Of a stretch of DNA of 64,000 nucleotides, positions 10,215 through 18,236 are shown piece by piece. The notes under the pieces are model-generated. The model was given only the letters and a program-made list of their open reading frames with translations. It was not told where the DNA came from and made no database searches. The DNA is from Lentzea flava. GTDB taxonomy: Bacteria > Actinomycetota > Actinomycetes > Mycobacteriales > Pseudonocardiaceae. The stretch is from the NCBI RefSeq assembly GCF_014648475.1, contig NZ_BMRE01000006.1, positions 186,001 to 250,000 of the forward strand, given 5' to 3'. Made by a program: the position numbers and the translations under genes. The stretch's first letter is position 1, and each line of letters starts with the position of its first letter.

Positions 10215-10359
10215 AAAATCCCACTCTACGCTGGCGTTTCCACTGGTTATTTGCGCTGAACGGCGTAGTGACGGAGCATCATCAAAGGCACTGTAGTTTG
10301 GCCATGCTCACCCTTCCGAGTGAGTGGGGTCGGAGTGTGGTCGTAGAAGGGGCTTACCC

Positions 10360-12522
10360 GTGAATGTCTTCGGGCAGGTCTGGCTGTGGAGTCTGCTCGC
10401 GTTCGTCGCGGGAGTGCTGCTCACCTGGCTGGTGATGGTCCGACCAGCACGCAAGCAGGTCGCCGACCTCGAAGATCAACTTCTCGACGCCCGCCGGTCG
10501 GCAGCCCCGATCGCGGCGCCCGCTCCCGTCGACGACTTCGAGGTCGACGAGTGGGAGGACACACCGCCGCGGTCGCTGAGCGACGAGGTGCTGGCACCAC
10601 CCGCACCCGCGCCCTACGTGGAGCCTCCCGCCTACTTCGGTGAGCCCGTGCAGGCTCCCGCTCCCGTCGCCGAGGAGCCCCCGGCCCAGGCCGAGGAAGA
10701 GCCGGTCGAGCAGGAGCCGGTCACCGCGGTCCGCCAGTACATGGAGGCCGACGAGGCGCAGCGCCGGTTCGAGGAGCAGCTGGCCGAGCAGAAGGCGCGC
10801 ACCGACACCGAGGACGACCGCCCGCGCTCGCTGTTCGAGCGCCTCTCCCCGGAGTCCGCTCCGGAGGAGACCCCGGCTGAGATGACGACGGTCCTGCCGC
10901 GCTCCGGTCTCGAGGCCGCCGACTTCGACGACGAGCCGGAGCTCCCCGCGGAGCAGCCGTCGTTCGTGCCCACCGCGCAGCCGACCGCCGAGGTCGCGCC
11001 GCCCGCCCAGGAGCCGACCGCGCCGCCGGAGGTCGACGAGCACGTCGACGACTTCATCTACCAGCCGCGCGAGGTGTGGGCGGAGCAGGAGCAGGAGGCG
11101 TTCCTCGACGAGGCCGCCGAGCAGGAGGACGACGAGCCCGCCGGCACCCGCTCCGAGCAGACGACGTTCATCGCCGTCGAGGAGAGCTCCTGGCCCGCCA
11201 ACGACCTCACCGGTGAGTACCAGGGCCTGCGCGACGAGATCTCCGGCCAGCTGGACGGGTTCGTCGAGCCGGAGGCGCCCGCCGAGCAGACCATGGTCGA
11301 GCCGCTCGACCTGGACGCGCCGCACGTCCGCAACGGCGTCTTCGAGACGACGCTGGCCGAGGAGCAGGGCTTCACCGAGCCGAAGCCGGAGCAGCCGCCC
11401 GCGCACGCCAGGCGCGAGCCGCTGGAGCCGGAGGACGCCGAGCCGGAGTCGTTCGACGCCGAGCCGCAGCCGTCGCACACCGAGGCCGAGTCGTCGCCGC
11501 ACGGTGAACCGCAGCCGTCGCACACCGAGCCGCCGCTGTCGCGCACCGAGGTCGAGTCGTCGCCCCACGGCGAACCGCAGCCGTCGTTCCGCGCCGAGCC
11601 GCAGTCGCACCCCGAGCCGCAGCGTTCGTTCCGCGCCGAGCCGCAGCCGCAGTCACACCCCGAGCCGCAGCCGTCGTTCCACACCGAACCCGAGCGCAAG
11701 TCCCAGCCGGAGCCGGTCGGCTTCGTGCAGCCCTTCAGCACCCCCGGCGCCCCGCCGCCCGCGCCGTTCTCGGCGTTCGGCGCACCCGCGGAGACGCCGA
11801 CGGAGACCACCGGGCGCCAGCCCCGTGCCGTCGCCGCCGCCTTCGACCACGCCGTGGAGACACCGCGCGTTCCCGCGGCGCCCGAACCCGTCGCCGACCG
11901 CCCCCGCTCGCTCTTCGAGCCGCTGCTCGACGCCGACGAGCCGCTGCCCCCGCTCGGCCAGACCCGTCAGCTCCCGGAGCCGACCGACGACCAGCCGTTC
12001 GTGCCGAAGTTCGTGCCGAGCGACGAGCCCCTGCTCGCCGCGCCGCCGGAGCCGGAGCCGGAGCCGGTCCAGACCGACCTGCCGCAGCGCGTGACCGAGG
12101 CGGGCCTGCCGATCCGCGAGGCCCGCCGCACGACCCAGCAGCGCCAGCAGAGCTTCGCGGCGTTCGCGGCCTTCGAGTCGCCGAAGCAGGAGGCCCCGCC
12201 CGCACCGCCCGCTCTTCCCACGCGTCCGCGCCCCGTCGGCTTCTCACCGTCCACGGGCGGCCGCCCCAACGGCGCCGCCGCGCCCGGCTCGTCGCGGTTC
12301 CAGCAGCCGGAGGGCTTCAACCCGCGTTCCCCGTTCGGCCCCGGCTCGGTGCTGCCGAAGTCGGACGGCCTCGCGCCGGCCGCGGACTTCGCGGTGAAGG
12401 CGACCCTGACCGGCCGCCGCTACTACACCGAGGGCTCCGCGAACTTCTCCGAGACCCGCGCCGACGTGTGGTTCCGCACCGAGGCCGACGCCGAGAAGGC
12501 AGGGTTCCGACCGGCCCCCTGA
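10360..12522 (+). CDS. Membrane-anchored Pro/Glu-rich protein with a C-terminal WF-type domain
   Basis: Function unknown. The start is placed at GTG 10360, preceded by AGAAGG at 10345-10350, rather than at an in-frame ATG 36 bases upstream. The 720-residue protein begins with one transmembrane helix (about residues 3-26, N-terminus VNVFGQVWLWSLLAFVAG). A very long acidic, proline-rich, apparently disordered region (about 30-600) follows, in which PRSLFE-type and EPQPS-type motifs recur. The last 50 residues form a compact domain (TLTGRRYYTEGSANFSETRA, then DVWFRTEADAEKAGFRPA) resembling the short Ada/'sunset'-like endings of actinobacterial surface proteins, but without cysteines. A cell-envelope scaffold is a guess. 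The gene ends at a strong bidirectional terminator. Confidence 0.8.
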   Translation: MNVFGQVWLWSLLAFVAGVLLTWLVMVRPARKQVADLEDQLLDARRSAAPIAAPAPVDDFEVDEWEDTPPRSLSDEVLAPPAPAPYVEPPAYFGEPVQAPAPVAEEPPAQAEEEPVEQEPVTAVRQYMEADEAQRRFEEQLAEQKARTDTEDDRPRSLFERLSPESAPEETPAEMTTVLPRSGLEAADFDDEPELPAEQPSFVPTAQPTAEVAPPAQEPTAPPEVDEHVDDFIYQPREVWAEQEQEAFLDEAAEQEDDEPAGTRSEQTTFIAVEESSWPANDLTGEYQGLRDEISGQLDGFVEPEAPAEQTMVEPLDLDAPHVRNGVFETTLAEEQGFTEPKPEQPPAHARREPLEPEDAEPESFDAEPQPSHTEAESSPHGEPQPSHTEPPLSRTEVESSPHGEPQPSFRAEPQSHPEPQRSFRAEPQPQSHPEPQPSFHTEPERKSQPEPVGFVQPFSTPGAPPPAPFSAFGAPAETPTETTGRQPRAVAAAFDHAVETPRVPAAPEPVADRPRSLFEPLLDADEPLPPLGQTRQLPEPTDDQPFVPKFVPSDEPLLAAPPEPEPEPVQTDLPQRVTEAGLPIREARRTTQQRQQSFAAFAAFESPKQEAPPAPPALPTRPRPVGFSPSTGGRPNGAAAPGSSRFQQPEGFNPRSPFGPGSVLPKSDGLAPAADFAVKATLTGRRYYTEGSANFSETRADVWFRTEADAEKAGFRPAP
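11445..11720 (+). repeat. Degenerate coding repeats (EPQPS-H/F-x-x-E type)
   Basis: Within the 10360-12522 gene, about 90 residues are built from degenerate units such as EPQPSHTE, ESSPHGEPQPS, FRAEPQSHPEPQ and SFHTEP. At least eight units with an EPQ core can be counted by eye, and the DNA repeats visibly (for example gagccgcagccgtcg several times). It is a low-complexity coding repeat that probably changes length by slippage, not a CRISPR or mobile element. Confidence 0.8.
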
Positions 12523-12528
12523 CCTCAG

Positions 12529-12579
12529 AACATCGAAAAGGGCCCGCCAGCTGCGCGCTGGCGGGCCCTTTTCGATGTT
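12529..12579. terminator. Perfect 23-bp bidirectional terminator
   Basis: Arms 12529-12551 and 12557-12579 are perfectly complementary with a five-base loop. AAAA precedes and TTTT follows the GC core on the two strands, so the hairpin can end transcription of both converging units: the Pro/Glu-rich gene (plus strand) and korAB (minus strand). It fills the 62-base gap between the two stop codons. Confidence 0.93.
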
Positions 12580-12584
12580 CCGGG

Positions 12585-13634
12585 TCAGCCGACCACGGTC
12601 CAGGTGTCCTTGCCGTGCAACAGCTTGCTCAGGTCGGCGGCCTTCGCGGCCTTGGCCTCGCTGACCTGGGCCCGTGCGCCGTCGTCGTACGTCGGCCGGT
12701 CCGCCCGCCGGAACACACCGGTGACGGTGTGCGAGAGGTCCTGCGTCGACAGCCGCGAGAGCGCGAACGACAGGTTCAGGTCCGACGCGTCGTGGATCAC
12801 GATGTCCGAAGCGTCCACGTCCGCCGACTTGGCCACCGCGAGCCCGAAGCCCTCGCGGATCACGCAGTACTCGCCCTCACGACCGAACCGGATCGGCTCG
12901 CCGTCGACCACGTTGATGATGCGGCGGGAAGCCTCGTCGGCGTCCTTGAGCACGTCGAACGCGCCGTCGTTGAAGATCGGGCAGTTCTGGTAGATCTCGA
13001 CGAGCGCCGAACCGCGGTGCTCGGCCGCCTGGCGCAGCACCGAGGTGAGCCCCGCCTTGTCCGAGTCGATCGCGCGGCCGACGAACGACGCCTCCGCGCC
13101 CAGCGCCAGCGACACCGGGTTGAACGGGTGGTCGAGCGAGCCGAGCGGGGTCGACTTGGTGACCTTGCCTTCCTCGGAGGTCGGCGAGTACTGGCCCTTG
13201 GTGAGGCCGTAGATCCGGTTGTTGAACAGCAGGATCTTGAGGTTCACGTTGCGCCGCAACGTGTGGATCAGGTGATTGCCGCCGATGGACAGCGCGTCGC
13301 CGTCGCCGGTCACCACCCACACGCTCAGGTCCGGCCGCGCCACGGCGAGACCCGTGGCGATGGCGGGCGCACGGCCGTGAATGGAGTGCATGCCGTAGGT
13401 GTTCATGTAGTACGGGAAGCGGGACGAGCACCCGATGCCCGAGACGAACACGATGTTCTCGCGCTTGAGACCCAGCGACGGCAGGAACGACTGCACGGCG
13501 TTGAGCACCACGTAGTCGCCGCAGCCGGGGCACCAGCGGACTTCCTGGTCGGACTTGTAGTCCTTGGCCGTCTGCTTCTCGTCGGTCGTCGGAACTCCGG
13601 CCAGGCCGGGGATTCCGAGGTCGATCGCGGTCAC
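12585..13634 (-). CDS. korB: 2-oxoglutarate:ferredoxin oxidoreductase subunit beta
   Basis: KorB is the thiamine-diphosphate and 4Fe-4S subunit of 2-oxoglutarate:ferredoxin oxidoreductase, which makes succinyl-CoA and reduced ferredoxin from 2-oxoglutarate and CoA. The 349-residue protein has the cluster motif WCPGCGDYVV at about residue 34, GIGCSSRFPYYMNTYG, and the ThDP/Mg motif VVTGDGDALSIGGNH at about residue 107, followed by NNRIYGLTKGQYSPTS. GTG 13634 overlaps the korA stop by four bases. In M. tuberculosis the homologous pair is an oxygen-tolerant route around 2-oxoglutarate dehydrogenase; a similar role is inferred here. Confidence 0.96.
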   Translation of the reverse strand: MTAIDLGIPGLAGVPTTDEKQTAKDYKSDQEVRWCPGCGDYVVLNAVQSFLPSLGLKRENIVFVSGIGCSSRFPYYMNTYGMHSIHGRAPAIATGLAVARPDLSVWVVTGDGDALSIGGNHLIHTLRRNVNLKILLFNNRIYGLTKGQYSPTSEEGKVTKSTPLGSLDHPFNPVSLALGAEASFVGRAIDSDKAGLTSVLRQAAEHRGSALVEIYQNCPIFNDGAFDVLKDADEASRRIINVVDGEPIRFGREGEYCVIREGFGLAVAKSADVDASDIVIHDASDLNLSFALSRLSTQDLSHTVTGVFRRADRPTYDDGARAQVSEAKAAKAADLSKLLHGKDTWTVVG

Positions 13635-15469
13635 GCCGACACCCCCTTGATCACGTCAGCGAGCACGTCCTGAAGCTCCTCCGCCTTGAACGGCAGGCCC
13701 TGCACCTTGGTGTACGACACGGCGTCCACCAGGTACTTCGCCCTCAACAGCAACGCCAGCTGGCCCAGGTTCATTTCCGGCACGACCACCTTGTCGTACT
13801 TCCGGAGCACCTCACCGAGGTTCTTCGGGAACGGGTTGAGGTGCCGCAGGTGCGCGTGCGCGACCGGCAGGCCCAGCTTGCGGACCCGGCGCGCCGCAGC
13901 GCCGATCGGGCCGTAGGACGAGCCCCAGCCGACGACGAGGACCTTGGCCTCGCCGCTCGGGTCGTCGACCACGACGTCGGGAACCTCGATGCCGTCGATC
14001 TTCGCCTGGCGCAGGCGGACCATCCGGTCGTGGTTCTCCGGGTCGTAGGAGATGTTGCCGGTGACGTCCTGCTTCTCCAGACCGCCGATGCGGTGCTGCA
14101 GACCGGGCGTGCCGGGCACGGCCCACGGACGGGCCAGCGTCTCCGGGTCGCGCGAGTACGGCTGGAACGTCTCCGGATCGGTCGCGAACTCGACGGTGAG
14201 GTCGGGCAGCGAGTCGACGTCCGGGATCAGCCACGGCTCGGAACCGTTCGCGACCGCGCCGTCGGAGAGGAACAGCACGGGCGTGCGGTACTTGAGCGCG
14301 ATGCGGGCGGCGTCGAGCACGGCGTCGAAGCAGTCGGACGGCGACTGCGGCGCGACGATCGGCACCGGCGACTCGCCGTTGCGGCCGAACATCGCCTGCA
14401 GCAGGTCGGCCTGCTCGGTCTTCGTCGGCAGACCGGTGGACGGGCCACCGCGCTGCACGTCGATCACGAGCAGCGGCAGCTCGGTCATCACCGCGAGGCC
14501 GATGGTCTCCGACTTCAACGCGATGCCGGGACCCGACGTCGACGTCACGCCGAGCGCACCGCCGTAGGACGCGCCGAGCGCGATGCCGATGCCCGCGATC
14601 TCGTCCTCGGCCTGCACCGTGGTGATGTCGAAGTTCTTGTGCTTGCTCAGCTCGTGCAGGATGTCCGACGCGGGCGTGATCGGGTACGTGCCGAGCACGA
14701 CGGGCAGCTTCGAGCGCTGCGCCGCCGCGACGATGCCGTACGCCGTGGCCGTGTTGCCGGTGATCTGGCGGTACGTGCCGACGTTGAGCTTGGCGGGCGC
14801 CACCTCGTAGGTGACGGCGAAGGCCTCGGTGGTCTCGCCGTAGTTCCAGCCGGCGCGGAACGCGAGGACGTTGGCCTCGGCGATGTCCGGCTTCTTGGCG
14901 AACTTCTCGCGCAGGAACCGTTCGGTGCCCTCGGTGGGCCGGTGGTACATCCACGAGAGGAGCCCCAGCGCGAACATGTTCTTCGCGCGCTCGGCGTCCT
15001 TCTTGCCGAGCCCGGTGTCCTCCAGCGCGCCGATGGTCAGCGTGGCCATGGCGACCTTGTGCACCTGGAACTTCGCGAGCGACTCGTCCTCGAGCGGGTT
15101 CGAGTCGTACCCGACCTTCGTCAGGTTCCGCTTGGTGAACTCGTCGGTGTTGACGATGAGGATGCCGCCGTCCGGCAGGTCGACGACGTTCGCCTTGAGC
15201 GCGGCCGGGTTCATCGCCACGAGCACGTCCGGGCGGTCGCCGGGCGTCAGGATGTCGTAGTCGGCGAAGTGGAGCTGGAACGACGAAACGCCGGGGAGGG
15301 TGCCCTGGGGCGCACGGATCTCGGCGGGGAAGTTGGGCTGCGTGGCGAGGTCGTTGCCGAACGCCGCCGCTTCCGACGTGAACCGGTCTCCGGTGAGCTG
15401 CATGCCGTCACCGGAGTCACCGGCGAAGCGGATCACGACGCGATCCAGCTTGCGGGTCTCAGTGCTCAT
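13631..15469 (-). CDS. korA: 2-oxoglutarate:ferredoxin oxidoreductase subunit alpha (gamma-alpha fusion)
   Basis: KorA, the partner of KorB, is a fusion of the gamma and alpha domains of the 2-oxoacid:ferredoxin oxidoreductase superfamily. The start is taken as ATG 15469 (MSTETRKLDRVVIRFAGDSG), with a GAGAGAGG stretch about 14 bases upstream; an in-frame TTG eight codons earlier is possible. Residues from about 10 to 190 form the gamma domain (GDSGDGMQLTGDRF near the start). The alpha (pyrimidine-binding) domain begins near 205 and includes LGTYPITPASDILHELSKHK, VQAEDEIAGIGIALGASYGG and TSTSGPGIALKSE. The 612-residue length is normal. It is the first gene of the korAB unit, with a possible operator at 15663-15679. 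Confidence 0.96.
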   Translation of the reverse strand: MSTETRKLDRVVIRFAGDSGDGMQLTGDRFTSEAAAFGNDLATQPNFPAEIRAPQGTLPGVSSFQLHFADYDILTPGDRPDVLVAMNPAALKANVVDLPDGGILIVNTDEFTKRNLTKVGYDSNPLEDESLAKFQVHKVAMATLTIGALEDTGLGKKDAERAKNMFALGLLSWMYHRPTEGTERFLREKFAKKPDIAEANVLAFRAGWNYGETTEAFAVTYEVAPAKLNVGTYRQITGNTATAYGIVAAAQRSKLPVVLGTYPITPASDILHELSKHKNFDITTVQAEDEIAGIGIALGASYGGALGVTSTSGPGIALKSETIGLAVMTELPLLVIDVQRGGPSTGLPTKTEQADLLQAMFGRNGESPVPIVAPQSPSDCFDAVLDAARIALKYRTPVLFLSDGAVANGSEPWLIPDVDSLPDLTVEFATDPETFQPYSRDPETLARPWAVPGTPGLQHRIGGLEKQDVTGNISYDPENHDRMVRLRQAKIDGIEVPDVVVDDPSGEAKVLVVGWGSSYGPIGAAARRVRKLGLPVAHAHLRHLNPFPKNLGEVLRKYDKVVVPEMNLGQLALLLRAKYLVDAVSYTKVQGLPFKAEELQDVLADVIKGVSA

Positions 15470-15662
15470 TCCTACGCCGATACCTCTCTCCAAGGGTGGC
15501 TGTGCCCCACATCGAGGGTAGTCGCCAGGACCGCCTGCCAGACGGGCCGCGTACCACTGGGCGAGACAAACCGTCCCATCTGCCGCACTGGGTCCTCAAC
15601 TAAACGGTAAGCACAGCACTACCAGCGGATACCCGAATGCGGCAGACGTCACCCTCGATACC

Positions 15663-15679
15663 TGTTACCCAAGGTAACA
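15663..15679. promoter_or_regulatory. Perfect palindrome, candidate operator upstream of korA
   Basis: TGTTACC-caa-GGTAACA is a perfect 7+3+7 palindrome. It sits two bases after the stop of the enoyl-CoA hydratase gene and 194 bases upstream of korA, both on the minus strand. The size and symmetry suit a TetR- or GntR-type repressor site. A terminator is less likely because no T-run follows. The cognate regulator is not evident in the window. Confidence 0.45.
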
Positions 15680-15680
15680 C

Positions 15681-16421
15681 CTAACGCCCGCTGATCCGAG
15701 CCTTCATCGCGGCCAGCCTGGCAGCGAACTCTGGAGTGTCGATCGAAGCGACCTGTGGCAGCAGCTCGGTCTCGACCGCTTCCGCGTGGTCGTGCATTGC
15801 ATCGGTCGCCCGCATCGTCGCCTTGATGGTCCGCACGAGTGCTGCTGGCGCCTCCGCAGCCGCCTTGGCCAGCTCTTTTGCTACTGCGAGTGGGTCTTCG
15901 GCCTTCGCGTACGCGAGACCTTTCTCGACCGCCTGGTCCGCGTCCAAGATCTGTCCGAAGAGCGTCATGGCGGTCGCGGTCTGCCGGTTGGTGATCTTCT
16001 GCAACATCCACGTCATGCCGCCGCCGGGGTGGATCCCGAGCTGGAGGAACCGGGCGTCGAACCGCGCTTTCGGCCCAGCGACCCTCAAGTCGGCCGCGAG
16101 CGCGAGGTTCAGTCCGGCGCCGACCGCAGCCCCGTTGACCGCCGCGATGGTGGGGATCGTGGCGTTGGCCACTGCCAGGAACCCTTTGTAGATGCTGCGG
16201 AGCCCTTCGTCCGTGGAGTTGCCGAGCTGCGTGAGGTCCGCACCGGCGCAGAAGGCGGGCGGCGCACCCGTGACGATCAGCGCGTTGGCCGTCTCTTCTG
16301 CTTCCGCGACCTTGTCCGCGAGCTCCTGCGACAGATCGATCGTCAGTGCGTTGCGCCGGTCGGGATCGTTGATCGTGATCACGGCGACGGAATCGTTGTG
16401 CTCCAGCAGAACCTCAGCCAT
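15681..16421 (-). CDS. Enoyl-CoA hydratase/isomerase family protein
   Basis: A crotonase-superfamily enzyme acting on acyl-CoA thioesters, probably hydrating enoyl-CoA. The frame is open far upstream, but homology begins at ATG 16421 (MAEVLLEHNDSVAVITIND). In 246 residues it shows the oxyanion-hole stretch GAPPAFCAGADLTQLG (about 58-73) and AAVNGAAVGAGLNLALAADL (about 93-112). At the usual catalytic position it reads QLGIHPGGGMTWMLQKITN, with His where hydratases often have Glu, so the exact reaction is uncertain. The N-terminus ends ten bases from the Lrp gene on the same strand, so co-transcription is likely. Confidence 0.87.
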   Translation of the reverse strand: MAEVLLEHNDSVAVITINDPDRRNALTIDLSQELADKVAEAEETANALIVTGAPPAFCAGADLTQLGNSTDEGLRSIYKGFLAVANATIPTIAAVNGAAVGAGLNLALAADLRVAGPKARFDARFLQLGIHPGGGMTWMLQKITNRQTATAMTLFGQILDADQAVEKGLAYAKAEDPLAVAKELAKAAAEAPAALVRTIKATMRATDAMHDHAEAVETELLPQVASIDTPEFAARLAAMKARISGR

Positions 16422-16431
16422 GGCCCGGACT

Positions 16432-16881
16432 CTAGGGTGCCGGCGGCCGGTCCAGGAGCCGGGACAGCACGACCGTCGACACGGTCCGGTCGATGATCTC
16501 GACGGCCCGCAGCCGTTCGAGCGCCGTCTCCAGGTGGTGGATGTCGGCGGCCCTGAGGTGCACGATCGCGTCCGCCGCACCGGACACCGTGTAGGCGGCA
16601 CTGACCTCCGCCATCGGCTCCAGCCGGTGCTGGATGTCGTGCGGTGCCACGTTCCCCTTGCAGTGCACCTCGACGAACGCCTCGGTACCCCACCCGAGCG
16701 CCTCCGGGTCCACGACGGCCGTGAACCCCCGCAGAACCCCGGTGTCCAGCAGCTTGTCCACCCGCCGCTTCACCGCGGGAGCGCTCAGCCCCACCTCTTT
16801 GCCGATCTCCGCGTAGCTGGATCGAGCGTTGGCCATGAGGCACGAAATGATTCGCTGGTCGATGCTGTCCACACGCAACAT
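16432..16881 (-). CDS. Lrp/AsnC-family transcriptional regulator
   Basis: A 149-residue feast/famine regulator: an N-terminal winged helix-turn-helix (residues about 4-65, with SSYAEIGKEVGLSAPAVKRR as the recognition region) and a C-terminal RAM ligand-binding domain (about 70-145). It starts at ATG 16881 and is divergent from the DDAH-family gene with 66 bases between the starts. In M. tuberculosis an AsnC-type gene (Rv2324) likewise sits beside a DDAH-family gene (Rv2323c), so control of the neighbour in response to an amino acid such as arginine or ornithine is the natural inference. Confidence 0.92.
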   Translation of the reverse strand: MLRVDSIDQRIISCLMANARSSYAEIGKEVGLSAPAVKRRVDKLLDTGVLRGFTAVVDPEALGWGTEAFVEVHCKGNVAPHDIQHRLEPMAEVSAAYTVSGAADAIVHLRAADIHHLETALERLRAVEIIDRTVSTVVLSRLLDRPPAP

Positions 16882-16947
16882 TCTGCCCTAGTTCACGCAA
16901 TATCGCGGCGTTGTTCGAGGGTCCAGCAGACCTTTACATTTCGATCC

Positions 16948-17832
16948 ATGACCGTATCCATCTCCGGGCCCGGCGAGCCGATCACGCTCGACATCGCGCA
17001 GCCCCTCGCGCCGACGCGCATGCCGACCACCCGTCGGTACCTCATGTGCCCGCCGACGTACTTCACGGTGGAGTACGCCATCAACCCGTGGATGGATCCG
17101 ACCCAGCCCACCAGCACAACGCTGGCAGTGGAGCAGTGGACGGCCCTGAAGGAGACCTACGAGCGCCTCGGCCACGAGGTCAACGTGATCGACCCGGTCC
17201 CAGGCCTCCCGGACATGGTCTTCTCGGCCAACAGCGGCACCGTCATCGACGGGCGAGTCCTGGGCTCCCGCTTCCGCGCCGAACAGCGCGCAGCCGAAGC
17301 CGACCACTTCCGCCGCTGGTTCCTCAGCGCCGGCTACAACTCCGTGGTCATGCCCACCGCCGTGAACGAGGCCGAGGGCGACTTCACCTGGACGGGCTCC
17401 CTCCTGCTGGCCGGCACGGGCTTCCGCACCGACCCCCACGCCCACGCAGAGGCGCAGGAGGTCCTGGGCGTCCCGGTCGTCTCCCTGCAACTGGTGGACC
17501 CGCGCTTCTACCACCTCGACGTGGCCCTGTTCATGCTCGACGACCAGTCCCCAACCCCCCTGGTCGCCTACTACCCGGAGGCCTTCTCGCCGGGCTCCCA
17601 GCAGGTCCTGAAGAGGCTCTTCCCGGACGCCGTGATCGCCAACGACGACGACGCGGTCTGCCTGGGCCTGAACGCGGTGTCCGACGGCAAGCACGTCGTG
17701 ATGCCCCTCGAAGCCACCCACCTCGCCGAGCAGGTGGCGCGCCGCGGCTTCGAGCCGGTGCTGGTGGACATCTCGGAACTGCGCAAGTCGGGCGGCGGCC
17801 CGAAGTGCTGCACGATGGAACTGCGCGGCTGA
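16948..17832 (+). CDS. DDAH/arginine-deiminase-superfamily amidinohydrolase
   Basis: A guanidino-group-modifying hydrolase of the pentein fold. The real start is ATG 16948 (MTVSISGPGEPITLDIAQ), although the frame is open far upstream. No Shine-Dalgarno is present; TACATT at 16935-16940 lies seven bases upstream, so a leaderless transcript is likely. The 294 residues include PGLPDMVFSANSGTVIDGRV, the catalytic-His region DPRFYHLDVALFMLDD and the C-terminal nucleophile-cysteine region SGGGPKCCTMELRG. The substrate may be arginine, dimethylarginine or a related compound; ornithine-cyclodeaminase-like fusions are absent. The divergent Lrp/AsnC gene is the likely regulator. Conserved with the mycobacterial arrangement near rocD. 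Confidence 0.88.
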   Translation: MTVSISGPGEPITLDIAQPLAPTRMPTTRRYLMCPPTYFTVEYAINPWMDPTQPTSTTLAVEQWTALKETYERLGHEVNVIDPVPGLPDMVFSANSGTVIDGRVLGSRFRAEQRAAEADHFRRWFLSAGYNSVVMPTAVNEAEGDFTWTGSLLLAGTGFRTDPHAHAEAQEVLGVPVVSLQLVDPRFYHLDVALFMLDDQSPTPLVAYYPEAFSPGSQQVLKRLFPDAVIANDDDAVCLGLNAVSDGKHVVMPLEATHLAEQVARRGFEPVLVDISELRKSGGGPKCCTMELRG

Positions 17833-17987
17833 CCTCGCCCACGCAGTGCCGTTCCGTTGTTCCAGCGTGAAGGCCCGATATGCCGGTTGACCTGCTCCGA
17901 TGCTGCCAACGACGTCAGCGCCGCAGGTCACCGTCTGTCGCTACTGCGTCGGTCTGCCACGGCTCACGGAACATGCACGGAACAAGA

Positions 17988-18020
17988 AACGCCCCGAGCA
18001 AGATCATTGCTCGGGGCGTT
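17988..18020 (-). terminator. 13-bp hairpin terminator, minus-strand polarity
   Basis: Arms 17988-18000 and 18008-18020 (aacgccccgagca and its complement) with a seven-base loop. On the minus strand the stem is followed by TTTCTTGTT, while the plus-strand side has only TTCTC. It therefore probably ends a minus-strand transcript, which supports the small ORF at 18051-18164. It could also stop read-through from the DDAH-family gene. Confidence 0.7.
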
Positions 18021-18050
18021 CTCATATGAGCCTACCTGTCAAAACGCTTC

Positions 18051-18164
18051 TCACTCGGCATCGCCGTCGTCCTCCTGGAGCTGCCCGCCCATCGCCTGGA
18101 ATGGCTTCGATCTCGTGAACGACCGCTCAGCGGCATAGCGGGCGGGTTGCCCCTGCAAAACCAT
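18051..18164 (-). CDS. Small ORF, 37 aa, unknown
   Basis: A minus-strand frame from ATG 18164 to TGA 18051 encodes 37 residues beginning MVLQGQPARYAAERSFTRSK and ending MGGQLQEDDGDAE: a basic/aromatic first half and an acidic tail. No Shine-Dalgarno is seen. Support comes from position: it is divergent from the methyltransferase at 18237, and a hairpin with T-run in the right orientation follows 31 bases after its stop. It may instead be the C-terminal remnant of a lost gene; I cannot assign a function. Confidence 0.35.
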   Translation of the reverse strand: MVLQGQPARYAAERSFTRSKPFQAMGGQLQEDDGDAE

Positions 18165-18236
18165 TGGTGAATCGGCTTGCTCCGCTGATGTACTGATGTG
18201 CCACCGTGAGTCTGCCTCGTGACGGAGGTATTAGTT

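Noticed and set aside
10354..11610. Long minus-strand leucine/arginine-rich frame
   Set aside because: Mirror of the repeat-rich Pro/Glu gene; simple composition, no signals.
11445..11720. CRISPR-like short repeats
   Set aside because: Units are degenerate, in-frame and without unique spacers; they are coding low-complexity repeats.
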